Shown here in pieces: positions 8,645 to 17,337 of a stretch of DNA of 64,000 nt. Below the pieces are notes generated by a model. That model searched no databases, was not told where the DNA came from, and was given only the letters and a program-made list of their open reading frames with translations. A program made the position numbers and the translations under genes. Position 1 is the stretch's first letter. Every line of letters starts with the position of its first letter. Source of the stretch: CAWAND01 sp963727915. Its GTDB lineage: Bacteria > Chloroflexota > Anaerolineae > Anaerolineales > E44-bin32. The stretch spans positions 26,683-90,682 of the forward strand of contig CAVSID010000007.1 in NCBI GenBank assembly GCA_963727915.1. The letters are read 5' to 3'.

Positions 8645-11043
8645 CTAGGGGCTGGCTGCTGGCTGCTCCTCCGGCACCCACGCCAGCACAAGCGTGTCGA
8701 CGGAGATGTTGGTCTTGGTGGGCTTGAGCTCGATGCTCTCCAAGTCCTCGGCCGTTGGATCGAATTTGGCCTCCAGGGCATCGGTTTCGGCCTGGAATTC
8801 GGCCTCCAGGTCTGCCAGGCGACCCTGCAGCGCTTCCAGCGAGTCCTCGGCGCGGGCGATGTCCTCCCGCTCGCGCGCCGTGCGGCCGACCCCCCGAGCC
8901 GCCGTCGTCGCCCGGCCCAGCGTCGTCGTGCTGATTACCTTCCTTCCGACAACGGCCCCGAGCAGCGTGGCCCCGATCGAGATGGCGGTTTGCATTTCCT
9001 GCGATTTGGCCTGCGACTGCTCGCGCTCGACTGCCTGCTGAGCCCGGCGCACGCGATCTCCGAGGGCCGTCAGCTTGGGAGCGTACTTCTTGCGCAGTTT
9101 CTCGACCGCCTCGTCTCGCGACTCGCGGGCCGCCTGCCCCAAGCGAAGCCGGAACGCACCCTCATTCTCGCCGGGGTCGGAGGTGAGCTGGACGGTGGGA
9201 CTCCTGAGCAGGCTCAACCGCTGCGTCGCATAAAGCCAGTCCTTGAAGTCTCTCTCCCAACCGCGATAGTTGTCCGCATCCGCCCCGGCCGCCGCCAGGG
9301 GTCGGTAGCTAGCCCCCCCGGCCGGCGCCTTTTCAAGGTCCTTGGGATCGATTTCCACCAGCCTCCCGCCTTCCCAATCGACCGGCACCGCCGCTTCGGT
9401 TATGGGGAAGGTGGCGACAACCGTCTCGTCGCTGTCGACGCCTGATTTCTTGGACTTCGTAGTGGATGCGCGCCACGCCCAGCAATTGGGGCTGATAGGT
9501 CAGCGGGGCTGCCGACGGGAGCGACCGGCTGGGCACGAAGAATTGTGGTACGTCCGGCGACAACGCCGGGCGTCCGCCTGACGATTCCCCGCTGGCTGGC
9601 GCTGCCACATGAGCAGGACTGGCTTGCGACGCAGCCTTGGCGCCGGCCATGACGGCTTTGATTTGGTCTCGTGTCAAGGGGCCACGCAGGTAGGACATGG
9701 CCCACCGGGTTTGAAACACGACCGGCCCGGCGTCGTGGACGTTGTTCATCAAGAAGGTGCGACTCTCGAGATTGGAAAGGAGCTTCACAAGCTGTTGGCG
9801 ATCAAGGGCAGCACCCGAGTCCACTCCTAACAACCCGTCCATCAAACGATCCCGGTCGCGCTCGGTCTGCAGGCGGCCGACGAACCAGGTGCCGATGTTG
9901 GCCAGTCCCTTGTAGTCCAGATCGACCGGGTTCTGAGTTGCCAGGACCACGCCCAGGCCAAATGCCCGCGCCTGTTTGAGCAGAGACAGGAGCGGGGCCT
10001 TCGACGGCGGGTTGGCCACGGGCGGGAAATAGCCGAAGATCTCGTCCATGTAGAGCAGGGCCCGCAGGCTGGTGGTGCCGGATTGCGTCCTAATCCAACC
10101 CAGGACATGGTTGAGCAGAATGGTGACGAAGAACATCCGCTCGGCGTCGTTGAGATGGGCGATGGAGAAGATCGCCAGGCGCGGCTTGCCGTCGGGGGAG
10201 TGCAGCATGCTTCCGACGTCCAGCGGTTGACCTTCGAGCCAAGCGGCAAATCCCGGGGCAGCCAGCACATTGTTGAGCGCCATGACCAGGCTAAAGCGGT
10301 CCTTCGACGGGTAGAAGTCTTCCACCTTGAGGACACCCACTTGCTCAAATGGTGGGTTCTGCACGCCTTCGATCAGTGCTGGGATATCCAGACCCTTCCC
10401 CTGGTTCCAGGCCTGGCTGATCAGGGTGGATAACAGGATATGCTCCCGGCTCTGGATGGGGTCAGCTTCAATACCCATCAGGCCAAGCAGGCCACTGACC
10501 GTGCTGCTGATGCGGTCCTGAAGGAGCTCGGAGTCGTCCAGGATACTCGCTTCGGGAACATCGAATGACTTGAGCACTGAGACCGACAGTCCGACGTTGC
10601 TCCCCGGCGTATAGATGGCAAACTCAGCCGACTCACGCAGCCTGGCGATTCGTTCACCGCTCTCGCCCCAGCTTTCAAGACCATTCCTCCACAAGTCCGC
10701 TTGCTGCGCGGCGAAGGCCTCCAGGGTCAGGTCCTTCTTACGCGGCGTCGTCCGGGTTGACCCAGGGTTGAAAGTCTTCGGGCTTGAGGTCGGGGAAGGT
10801 CAGCATGAGGTTGGTCAGATCGCCCTTGGGATCGATCACGATGGCGGGGATTCCGTCGATTGCCGCCTCTTCCAAGATATCGATGCCCAGGCCGGTCTTG
10901 CCGCTGCCGGTCATGCCGACGCACAAGGCGTGGGTGACCAGATCTCGCGAGTCGTACAGGACGAGCTCGTCCAGCAGCTTGGCGTGCTCCATATCGAAGC
11001 GTTTGCCCAGGTAGAAGACACCCAGTTTCTCAAAGTCTTGCAT
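8645..11043 (-). CDS. HerA/DUF87-like ATPase with C-terminal coiled coil (two frameshifts)
   Basis: Reconstructed at about 799 residues from three adjacent frames: 11043-10738, then about 10735-9430, then about 9430-8645. The slips are at about 10735, where one missing base restores DAARKKDLTLEA, and near 9430. The N-terminus carries Walker A GMTGSGKTGLG (43-53). The middle part has a hydrophobic Walker B strand ending LLYMDEIF and the downstream LATQNPVDLDYKGLAN segment, typical of HerA/VirB4-like ATPases that use double-stranded DNA or protein substrates. The last 200 residues are charged and helical, with a Gly/Ala stretch (ISIGATLLGAVVGRK) that may insert in or touch membrane. No nuclease partner (NurA) is adjacent, so its role is unclear. 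Confidence 0.82.
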
Positions 11044-11195
11044 GGCTCAGTCCTTCAGGCTAGGGGCGGGAACGGGCCGGGCGTTACCGGAGTCCTCGGA
11101 CACGCCGGATCGGGTGAGTCGATCTACTTATAGCCCAATTCGGCCCTTTTGACACGTGGAGATGGCATGTCTCCGCCCTGCGGACGGCCCGCTCT
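11044..11195. other. Intergenic leader of the HerA-like gene
   Basis: Short spacer upstream of the minus-strand ATPase. Nothing is recognised except its start region. Confidence 0.4.
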
Positions 11196-11390
11196 TTGGC
11201 CCGTCGGTCGCTCGCCATGACAGATTCGCGCGCCCTGGTCCCTGTATGTCATCCCGAGGCCGGTGAAACCGGCCGAGGCGACACTTTAACCCTGCGGCAA
11301 CGTGGGTGGCTGAAGGAAACGAACGAACGCACGTCCCAAGCACAATCGTTCTTAGCGGGAAGCCAGGTGCGAGATGCTGGAAGCTGATCT
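11196..11390 (+). repeat. Composite interspersed repeat, copy 4 (partial, inverted relative to copies 1-2)
   Basis: Begins with the end of the inner module (TCGCTCGCCATGACAGATT) and runs into the outer module. Shared landmarks with the reverse complement of 4690-4830 are CCGAGGCCG-GAAACCGGCCGAGG, CACTTT, GGGTGG and AAGGAAACGAAC. The collinear order in copies 1, 2 and 4 shows that the two modules form one element. The remaining bases to 11725 hold the leader of the sugar transporter operon, with no sure promoter. Confidence 0.65.
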
Positions 11391-11725
11391 TGGCTCAGTG
11401 CTCGATGCCAGCAACTTTCGGCCGCCCGAAGTTGCCGCCATGCGAGCTTTGCCGTAGAATGAGTTGACACATACGAGGGCCTCGGAAGTGCACGACTGAG
11501 GGGTTCGTTTGCATGCTAGGCCTCGCCTACATTTTGTCTTTCCCCCGCTGCCTTCAGATCCATTACACTATGGTCGACTTCGGGCTCGTCGCTCCCGCCG
11601 ATTGGCACCAGCGGGGTGTGGGGGTGTGACGTCCCCAATTCTCCCCATCACCCATGGAGGTGATCATTCCCAGTTTGCACGTTGATGCCGCGCAACTCAA
11701 GATCAACCTAACGGAGAGAAGAAGC

Positions 11726-13884
11726 ATGCGTTCAAGAAAGTTCGCCCTTCAAATCCTGAGCCTGGCCGCCATTCTTTCGATGGCCCTGGCTGCCTGCGGC
11801 GGCGCCGCGCCGACCCAGGCGCCCTCCAGCTCACTGCAGGTGGGCATCGTCCTGCCGACCCGCGATGAGCCGAGATGGATCCAGGACGAAACCCGCTTCA
11901 ACGACGCCCTGAGCGCCGCCGGTTACACGGCGGAGATCCTGTTCAGTGAGGGCGACTCGGCCAAGGAAAAGGCCAATGTCGAAGTCGCTGATCACCAAAG
12001 GTGTTCAGGTGATCATCATCTGCCCGCAGGACGCCTCCGCCGCGGCAGCCGCCGCTGAAGAGGCCCGCGCCGCCGGGGTCAAGGTCATCTCTTACGACCG
12101 CCTGATCCGCGACACGGGGCCGTCGACTACTACGTCACCTTCGACAGCATCGCCGTGGGTGAGGCGCAGGCTCAGTACCTGGTCGACCACGCCTCCGGCA
12201 CCGGCAACCCGCTCTACCTGTACGCCGGCGCTGCCAGTGACAACAACGCCTTCCTGTTCTTCGAAGGCGCCTGGAACGTCCTGCAGCCCAAGATCGCCGA
12301 CGGCACCTTCGTCATCAAGAACTCCAGCCAGGCAGTTGGCCTGCAGGGCAAGGCCACGCTGACGCGTGACGAAATGGGCCAGATCATCGGCCAGGTTTCC
12401 ACCAACTGGGACTTTAACACCGCCAAGTCCCTGGCCAATCCAACCTGACGGCCACCACCGCCGCCGACAAGGGTGACGTCTTCATCCTCGCCCCCAACGA
12501 CGGCACCGCCCGAGCCATCGCCGACGCCTTCGCAGCTGACAAGGATGTCTCCAGCTACGTGGTTACCGGCCAGGACGCCGAGGAAGCTTCCGTCCAATAC
12601 ATCATCGACGGCAAGCAGTCCATGACCGTCCTCAAAGACGTCCGCACCCTGGTCAAGGACGCCATCGCCGCCGCCGGCGCTTACCTCGGTGGCAGCACGC
12701 CGCCGCAGACCAATACCTACAACAACGGCAAGATCGACGTCCCGGCCAAGCCGTCCGAAGTCATCGCCGTCGACCAGGCCAACGTCAAAGCGGCCATCAT
12801 CGACTCCGGGTACTGGCCCGCCAGCGACTTCACCGGACTCGAAAACTTGGGCGCCATGCCCGAGATCAAGGGCACGGTGGGCATCGTCCTGCCGACCCGC
12901 GATGAGCCGAGATGGATCCAGGACGAAACCCGCTTCAAGGACGCCCTGAGCGCCGCCGGCTACCAAGCGGAGATCCTGTTCAGTGAGGGCGATTCGGCCA
13001 AGGAACGTGCCAACGTCGAGTCGCTGATCACCAAGGGTGTCAAGGTGATCATCATCTGCCCACAGGACGCCTCCGCCGCGGCAGCCGCCGCTGAAGAGGC
13101 CCGCGCCGCCGGGGTCAAGGTCATCTCTTACGACCGCCTGATCCGCGACACGGCCGCCGTCGACTACTACGTCACCTTCGACAGCATCGCCGTGGGTGAG
13201 GCGCAGGCTCAGTACCTGGTCGACCACGCCTCCGGCACCGGCAACCCGCTCTACCTGTACGCCGGCGCTGCCAGTGACAACAACGCCTTCCTGTTCTTCG
13301 AAGGCGCCTGGAACGTCCTGCAGCCCAAGATCGCCGACGGCACCTTCGTCATCAAGAACTCCAGCCAGGCAGTTGGCCTGCAGGGCAAGGCCACGCTGAC
13401 GCGTGACGAAATGGGCCAGATCATCGGCCAGGTTTCCACCAACTGGGACTTTAACACCGCCAAGTCCCTGGCCGAATCCAACCTGACCGCTGCTCCGGCG
13501 GCCGACAAGGGTGATGTCTTCATCCTCGCCCCCAACGACGGCACCGCCCGAGCCATCGCCGACGCCTTCGCAGCTGACAAGGATGTCTCCAGCTACGTGG
13601 TCACCGGCCAGGACGCCGAGGAAGCTTCCGTCCAGTACATCATCGACGGCAAGCAGTCCATGACCGTCCTCAAAGACGTCCGCACCCTGGTCAAGGACGC
13701 CATCGGCGCCGCCGTGGCCTACCTTGAAGGCGGCACACCGCCGCAGACCAACACCTACAACAACGGCGTGATTGACGTGCCCGCCAAGCCGTCCGAAGTC
13801 ATTGCCGTCGACAAGGCCAACGTCAAAGCGGCCATTATCGATTCTGGATACTGGCCCGCCAGCGACTTCACTGGCCTGCAGTAG
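11726..13884 (+). CDS. Sugar ABC transporter substrate-binding lipoprotein, fused tandem duplicate
   Basis: Start ATG 11726 follows GGAGAGAAGAAGC. The signal peptide ends in a lipobox (ALAAC). Two almost identical ChvE/XylF-type periplasmic-binding domains follow. Each begins VGIVLPTRDEPRWIQDETRF, contains SYDRLIRDT and ends YWPASDFTGL, and they are joined by ENLGAMPEIKGT. Copy 2 (12877-13881) is intact. Copy 1 (11840-12838) has three slips when compared base by base with copy 2: an extra A near 11985, one base fewer near 12115 and one base fewer near 12436. Correcting them gives a repeat period of 1038 bp, exactly 346 codons, and a 719-residue protein in one frame. Family knowledge: CUT2 binding proteins deliver monosaccharides such as xylose, arabinose or galactose. 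A two-domain version is unusual. Confidence 0.85.
11840..12838 (+). repeat. Tandem duplication unit 1 of the binding protein
   Basis: The first binding domain is nearly identical at DNA level to 12877-13881. Differences are scattered substitutions plus the three single-base gaps noted in the gene entry. The apparent offset is 1037 bp, or 1038 after correction. Confidence 0.85.
12877..13881 (+). repeat. Tandem duplication unit 2 of the binding protein
   Basis: The second, fully open copy of the binding domain. Small protein changes relative to unit 1 include Thr to Gln before AEILFSEGDSAKE, Gln to Lys in KGVKVIIICPQD, and Asn to Lys in ETRFKDAL. Confidence 0.85.
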
Positions 13885-13902
13885 CAGCTACGTTGCGTGA
13901 CC

Positions 13903-13939
13903 CCAGGGATGGTGATGGCTAAGCCATCACCATCCCTGG
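13903..13939 (+). terminator. Perfect 17-bp hairpin inside the sugar transporter operon
   Basis: Arms CCAGGGATGGTGATGGC (13903-13919) and its exact complement (13923-13939) flank a three-base loop. It starts 19 bases after the binding-protein stop and no T-run follows. This is more like the malE-malF type element that protects the upstream mRNA and lets binding protein exceed transporter than a full terminator. Confidence 0.75.
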
Positions 13940-14013
13940 CATTCTTCACCAATCTGAATCGTCAGCCCTGGCAGAGATGCGCCGGTTTGCGGCACAGCCT
14001 GAAGGGAATTTCG

Positions 14014-14808
14014 ATGACATCTCCTGAAGAACGTCCGCCTGTGGTGGAAATGCGCGACATCAGGAAGAGCTTCGGCGCCGTCCAGGCTTTGCGCGGCGTG
14101 AGTTTCATGCTCCACGAGAACGAAGTCCTGGGTTTGATCGGCGACAACGCGGCTGGCAAATCCACCCTGATGAAGGTTCTCAGCGGTGCCTACGTCCCCG
14201 ATGAGGGCCAGATTTTCATCGATGGCCAGCCGGTCGGTTTTTCCAGCCCGATGGATGCCCGTCGGCAAGGCATCGAAATGGTGTACCAGGACTATGCCCT
14301 GGCCAACAACCTGGACGTCGCCTCGAACGTCTTCCTGGGCCGGGAGGCTGTCCGGACGAGCATCGGCCCGATCTCCATCATGGACAAGCGCTATATGGAA
14401 CTAGAGTCCAAAGCCCTGCTCAATCGCCTCAAGATTGACATCGCCTCGGTACGCCTAAAGGTGGAGAGGTTGTCCGGTGGTCAACGACAGGCGGTCGCCA
14501 TCGCTCGAGCGACGGCCTTCAATGCCAAAGTCATTATCATGGATGAGCCCACGGCGGCCCTGAGCGTGGCGGCGATCGCTAAGGTGCTGGACCTCGTCAG
14601 CCAGCTCAAGGACCAAGGGGCGTCCATCATTATCATCAGCCACCGCCTGGAGGATATCTATCAGGTCAGCGACCGGACGATCGTCCTGCGCCACGGCCTG
14701 AAGGTGTCCGATACGCCGATCGCAGGCGACATCCACGAGTTCCGCGAGCAGGTTGTCGCCTACATGGTCGGAGCCAGGAATGACTTCGCCGAAGGGGTGG
14801 CGTCATGA
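14014..14808 (+). CDS. Sugar ABC transporter ATP-binding protein, single NBD
   Basis: ATG 14014 is chosen because GAAGGG lies seven bases upstream; the longer frame from 13897 would run through the hairpin. The 264-residue protein has Walker A GDNAAGKST, an SGGQ signature (LSGGQRQAVAIARA), Walker B VIIMDEPTAAL and the switch-His ISHRLED. CUT2 ATPases usually have two fused nucleotide-binding domains of about 500 residues. This one has a single domain, as in FrcA-like proteins, and should act as a homodimer with the permease encoded next. Its stop overlaps the permease start by four bases (ATGA), indicating coupled translation. Confidence 0.93.
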   Translation: MTSPEERPPVVEMRDIRKSFGAVQALRGVSFMLHENEVLGLIGDNAAGKSTLMKVLSGAYVPDEGQIFIDGQPVGFSSPMDARRQGIEMVYQDYALANNLDVASNVFLGREAVRTSIGPISIMDKRYMELESKALLNRLKIDIASVRLKVERLSGGQRQAVAIARATAFNAKVIIMDEPTAALSVAAIAKVLDLVSQLKDQGASIIIISHRLEDIYQVSDRTIVLRHGLKVSDTPIAGDIHEFREQVVAYMVGARNDFAEGVAS

Positions 14809-16013
14809 CTGAGACCACCAGCACCGACCTTCCGACCACCCGAACCAAGTCGACGTTGATCCCCAGCAACATCCGCGAATACGGGATGTACGTCGCCTTG
14901 CTGGCGATCATGGCCGTGTTTACCTTCACGACCAATGGCATCTTCATCTCATCCCGCAACATAGTCAATCTCGTCAACCAGACCGGATACATTGCCGTCC
15001 TGGCTGTGGGCATGACCCTGGTGATCGTGATCCGCCACATCGACCTTTCGGTGGGTTACTTGTCCGGATTCCTGGGGGCCATAGCCGCCATTTCGATGGT
15101 CTCCTGGAACTTCCCGGTTTACACGGCTATCCCATTGGTCCTCGGCCTGGGCGTGGTGGCCGGTCTGTTCACTGGCTTCCTGGTGGCCGAGATGAAGATC
15201 CCAGCCTTCGTGGCCACGCTGGCCGGCTGGCTTGGGTACCGGGGCGCCCTGCAGCTTTCAACTCGGGCTACGGGAACGATCATCATCCCTGACGAGACCT
15301 TTAACGCCATCGGCAATGGGTTCATTCCCGACCCCATCCCCCACGCCAACTTCCTGCCAAACATGCACCTCCTGACACTGATCCTGGGGGTGTTGGCCAT
15401 CTTGGTCTTCCTGGTCAGTGAGATCTTGAACCGGCGGGCGCTCAGAGACTATGAGGCGGACCTGACGCCGGCGGGTCGGTGGATTCTCAAAATCGGAGTG
15501 GTCTCGGCCGTGGTGGCCGCCATCTCCTGGATCCTGGCCGGCTACCAAGGGCTGTCTTGGACGGCGACCGTCGTTCTGGTTGTGATGCTCGTTTACCAGT
15601 TCATCACCACCAGGACAGTGTTGGGGCAGCATATCTATGCTGTAGGCGGCAACCCGGAGGCGGCTGAGCTGAGCGGGATCAGCGTCAAGCGAATCACCTA
15701 TGCCGTGTTCGCCTCAATGGGATTGCTCGCCGGACTCTCCGGCATTCTGTTCGCTTCCCGCCTGCGGTCCGCCACGACAACCGCTGGACAGCTATTTGAG
15801 CTCGACGCCATCGCCGCCGCCTTTGTCGGCGGCGTGTCGGCCGCCGGCGGCGTGGGGAAGGTCGCCGGTTCACTGATCGGCGCCTTCGTGATGACCTCGC
15901 TGTCCAGTGGGATGAACTTGATGGGGCTGGATATCTCCTACCAATACATCGTGCGCGCCAGTGTGCTGGCCCTGGCCGTGATCTTTGATGTGGCTACCCG
16001 CAATCGGGAATAA
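14805..16013 (+). CDS. Sugar ABC transporter permease (CUT2, MmsB/GguB-like)
   Basis: This 402-residue polytopic protein has about ten hydrophobic segments. The CUT2 permease signature appears as VIRHIDLSVGYLSG (about 80-93), and the EAA-like GGNPEAAELSGISVKRI loop couples to the ATPase. The charged linker ALRDYEADLTPAGR between membrane bundles is typical of the MmsB/GguB branch, which carries several monosaccharides. With the upstream duplicated binding protein and single-domain ATPase it completes one importer. The substrate is not determinable from sequence. Confidence 0.93.
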   Translation: MTETTSTDLPTTRTKSTLIPSNIREYGMYVALLAIMAVFTFTTNGIFISSRNIVNLVNQTGYIAVLAVGMTLVIVIRHIDLSVGYLSGFLGAIAAISMVSWNFPVYTAIPLVLGLGVVAGLFTGFLVAEMKIPAFVATLAGWLGYRGALQLSTRATGTIIIPDETFNAIGNGFIPDPIPHANFLPNMHLLTLILGVLAILVFLVSEILNRRALRDYEADLTPAGRWILKIGVVSAVVAAISWILAGYQGLSWTATVVLVVMLVYQFITTRTVLGQHIYAVGGNPEAAELSGISVKRITYAVFASMGLLAGLSGILFASRLRSATTTAGQLFELDAIAAAFVGGVSAAGGVGKVAGSLIGAFVMTSLSSGMNLMGLDISYQYIVRASVLALAVIFDVATRNRE

Positions 16014-16037
16014 TCCGACTCGAGCAGAGTAATCTGA

Positions 16038-16070
16038 GTCCGCCCCGGCCGTGTCGCGGCCGGGGCGGAC
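16038..16070 (+). terminator. Rho-independent terminator of the sugar transporter operon
   Basis: A 14-bp GC-rich stem (GTCCGCCCCGGCCG with its complement) and a five-base loop are followed by TTTCTGTGT. It begins 25 bases after the permease stop. Confidence 0.85.
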
Positions 16071-16226
16071 TTTCTGTGTCTGGCCGTCTCGGCCCAGCCC
16101 CAGCTAACCGCCCCCCAGCCTGTGGCGTCCCTCTCTTCTTACATCCTTCTTACATCGGGATGAGCCGACCTTCACGGCCCTCCATGAGAATGATGGGCAA
16201 ACCGGTTTACTCACAGGAGGTCTACG

Positions 16227-16826
16227 ATGTTTAGCACATTCGGACGCAGGCTCTATCGGACCCTTTCGGCCGGCCTGGCGCTGGCTATGTTGGCCGGCGC
16301 CACGATGGCGGCGGCTCCGCTCCCGGCCTACGCCGCCGATGAGGCCCCTCCGACTCCCCAGGCACCGGACGCTGCCGGCAGATCAGGGGCAACCCTGGAG
16401 CACCTTTACCAGCGGGAACAGACGGCGGCCGGGATCCAGGCCGACCACCTGGCCAAGGCGAACGAGATCGCCGGCAAGGTGCAGGATTGGATTGACAAGC
16501 TGGCCGAACAGGGGCAGGACGTAACCGATCTCAAGGCCGCACTGGCCGGCTTCAACGATAGTCTGGGCTCCGCCCAATCAGCCCACGACAATGCCGCAGC
16601 TATCCTGGCTACCCATGCCGGCTTCGATGGGGATGGCAAAGTGACCGATCTGCAGGCCGCCAGGCAAACCGTCCACTCAGCCGGAGAAGCGCTTCGCGAG
16701 TGCCGCCGAACCTTGATGCAGGCGGCGCGTGACCTGAGGCAGGCAGCGCGCGCCTGGCGGCAGGCGCACCGACCTTCGCCCTCTTCATCCGGCATCCCCG
16801 GTACTGCGCCGTCAACCACCGGCTAA
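16227..16826 (+). CDS. Secreted helical protein of unknown function
   Basis: A strong ribosome binding site (AGGAGG, six bases from ATG) supports the start. The 199-residue product has a signal peptide with predicted cleavage after AYA (about 36). It is followed by an Ala/Gln-rich helical region of heptad character (about 50-190) and a Ser/Pro tail. The content suggests an exported coiled-coil or helical bundle. I recognise no family. A lipoprotein gene follows after 18 bases, so the two are probably cotranscribed. Confidence 0.8.
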   Translation: MFSTFGRRLYRTLSAGLALAMLAGATMAAAPLPAYAADEAPPTPQAPDAAGRSGATLEHLYQREQTAAGIQADHLAKANEIAGKVQDWIDKLAEQGQDVTDLKAALAGFNDSLGSAQSAHDNAAAILATHAGFDGDGKVTDLQAARQTVHSAGEALRECRRTLMQAARDLRQAARAWRQAHRPSPSSSGIPGTAPSTTG

Positions 16827-16844
16827 GCTCGTAGGAGACGGGGC

Positions 16845-17162
16845 ATGCGACTCGCGTCGAGACGGGCCCTAAGCCTGGTAGCGGTTGGACTGCTTGTGGC
16901 CGGCGCCGCCTGCCAACGGCGCCCCCCCAGGCAGCCCACCGCCACCCCGCCTCGGGCACAATTTACGGAAACGTGGACTCCCCCACCTGTGGAGAGCCCC
17001 ACATCGGGAGTGCCATCCTCAACTGGGCCCACGGCAGAGGTCGCGCCTTTGCCCTCGCCCCCCACGGCCACGCCTGACTTGGAAGCCGATCGCATCGACC
17101 AGCTGCTCGGTGACTTGGAAGATGCGGTTGGATCCAGCGACGACCTCTCCGACTTACCCTGA
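16845..17162 (+). CDS. Small lipoprotein, unknown function
   Basis: ATG 16845 has AGGAG eight bases upstream. The 105-residue product has a lipoprotein signal ending in AGAAC (Cys23), a long Thr/Pro linker and a short acidic helix (DRIDQLLGDLEDAVGSSDDL) at the C-terminus. The helix could bind a partner, possibly the helical secreted protein encoded just upstream; that is a guess from context only. Confidence 0.75.
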   Translation: MRLASRRALSLVAVGLLVAGAACQRRPPRQPTATPPRAQFTETWTPPPVESPTSGVPSSTGPTAEVAPLPSPPTATPDLEADRIDQLLGDLEDAVGSSDDLSDLP

Positions 17163-17337
17163 AACCCAATCGGGCCACTCGACCGAAGCCGGACGCCCTG
17201 ATCGCACACTGATCCGGGCGTCCGCTTGGGTTCCAGGGGTTGCCGCCCCTCGCGCCCTCCTTCCCGGCCGCCCGGCCTTCGAGGCTGCCATACTGGTACA
17301 AGCCGGCTATAGTCCCTGCGCCGAGCGGCGGGGGACA

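Noticed and set aside
11249..11470. Short minus-strand frame near 11.3 kb
   Set aside because: Lies over the interspersed repeat and matches other copies; no start signal.
12214..13227. 337-residue minus-strand frame
   Set aside because: Antisense to the duplicated binding protein; periodic only because the sense strand is duplicated.
11840..13881. Direct repeats considered as a CRISPR-like or satellite array
   Set aside because: Only two 1-kb units, each a complete protein domain; no spacers.
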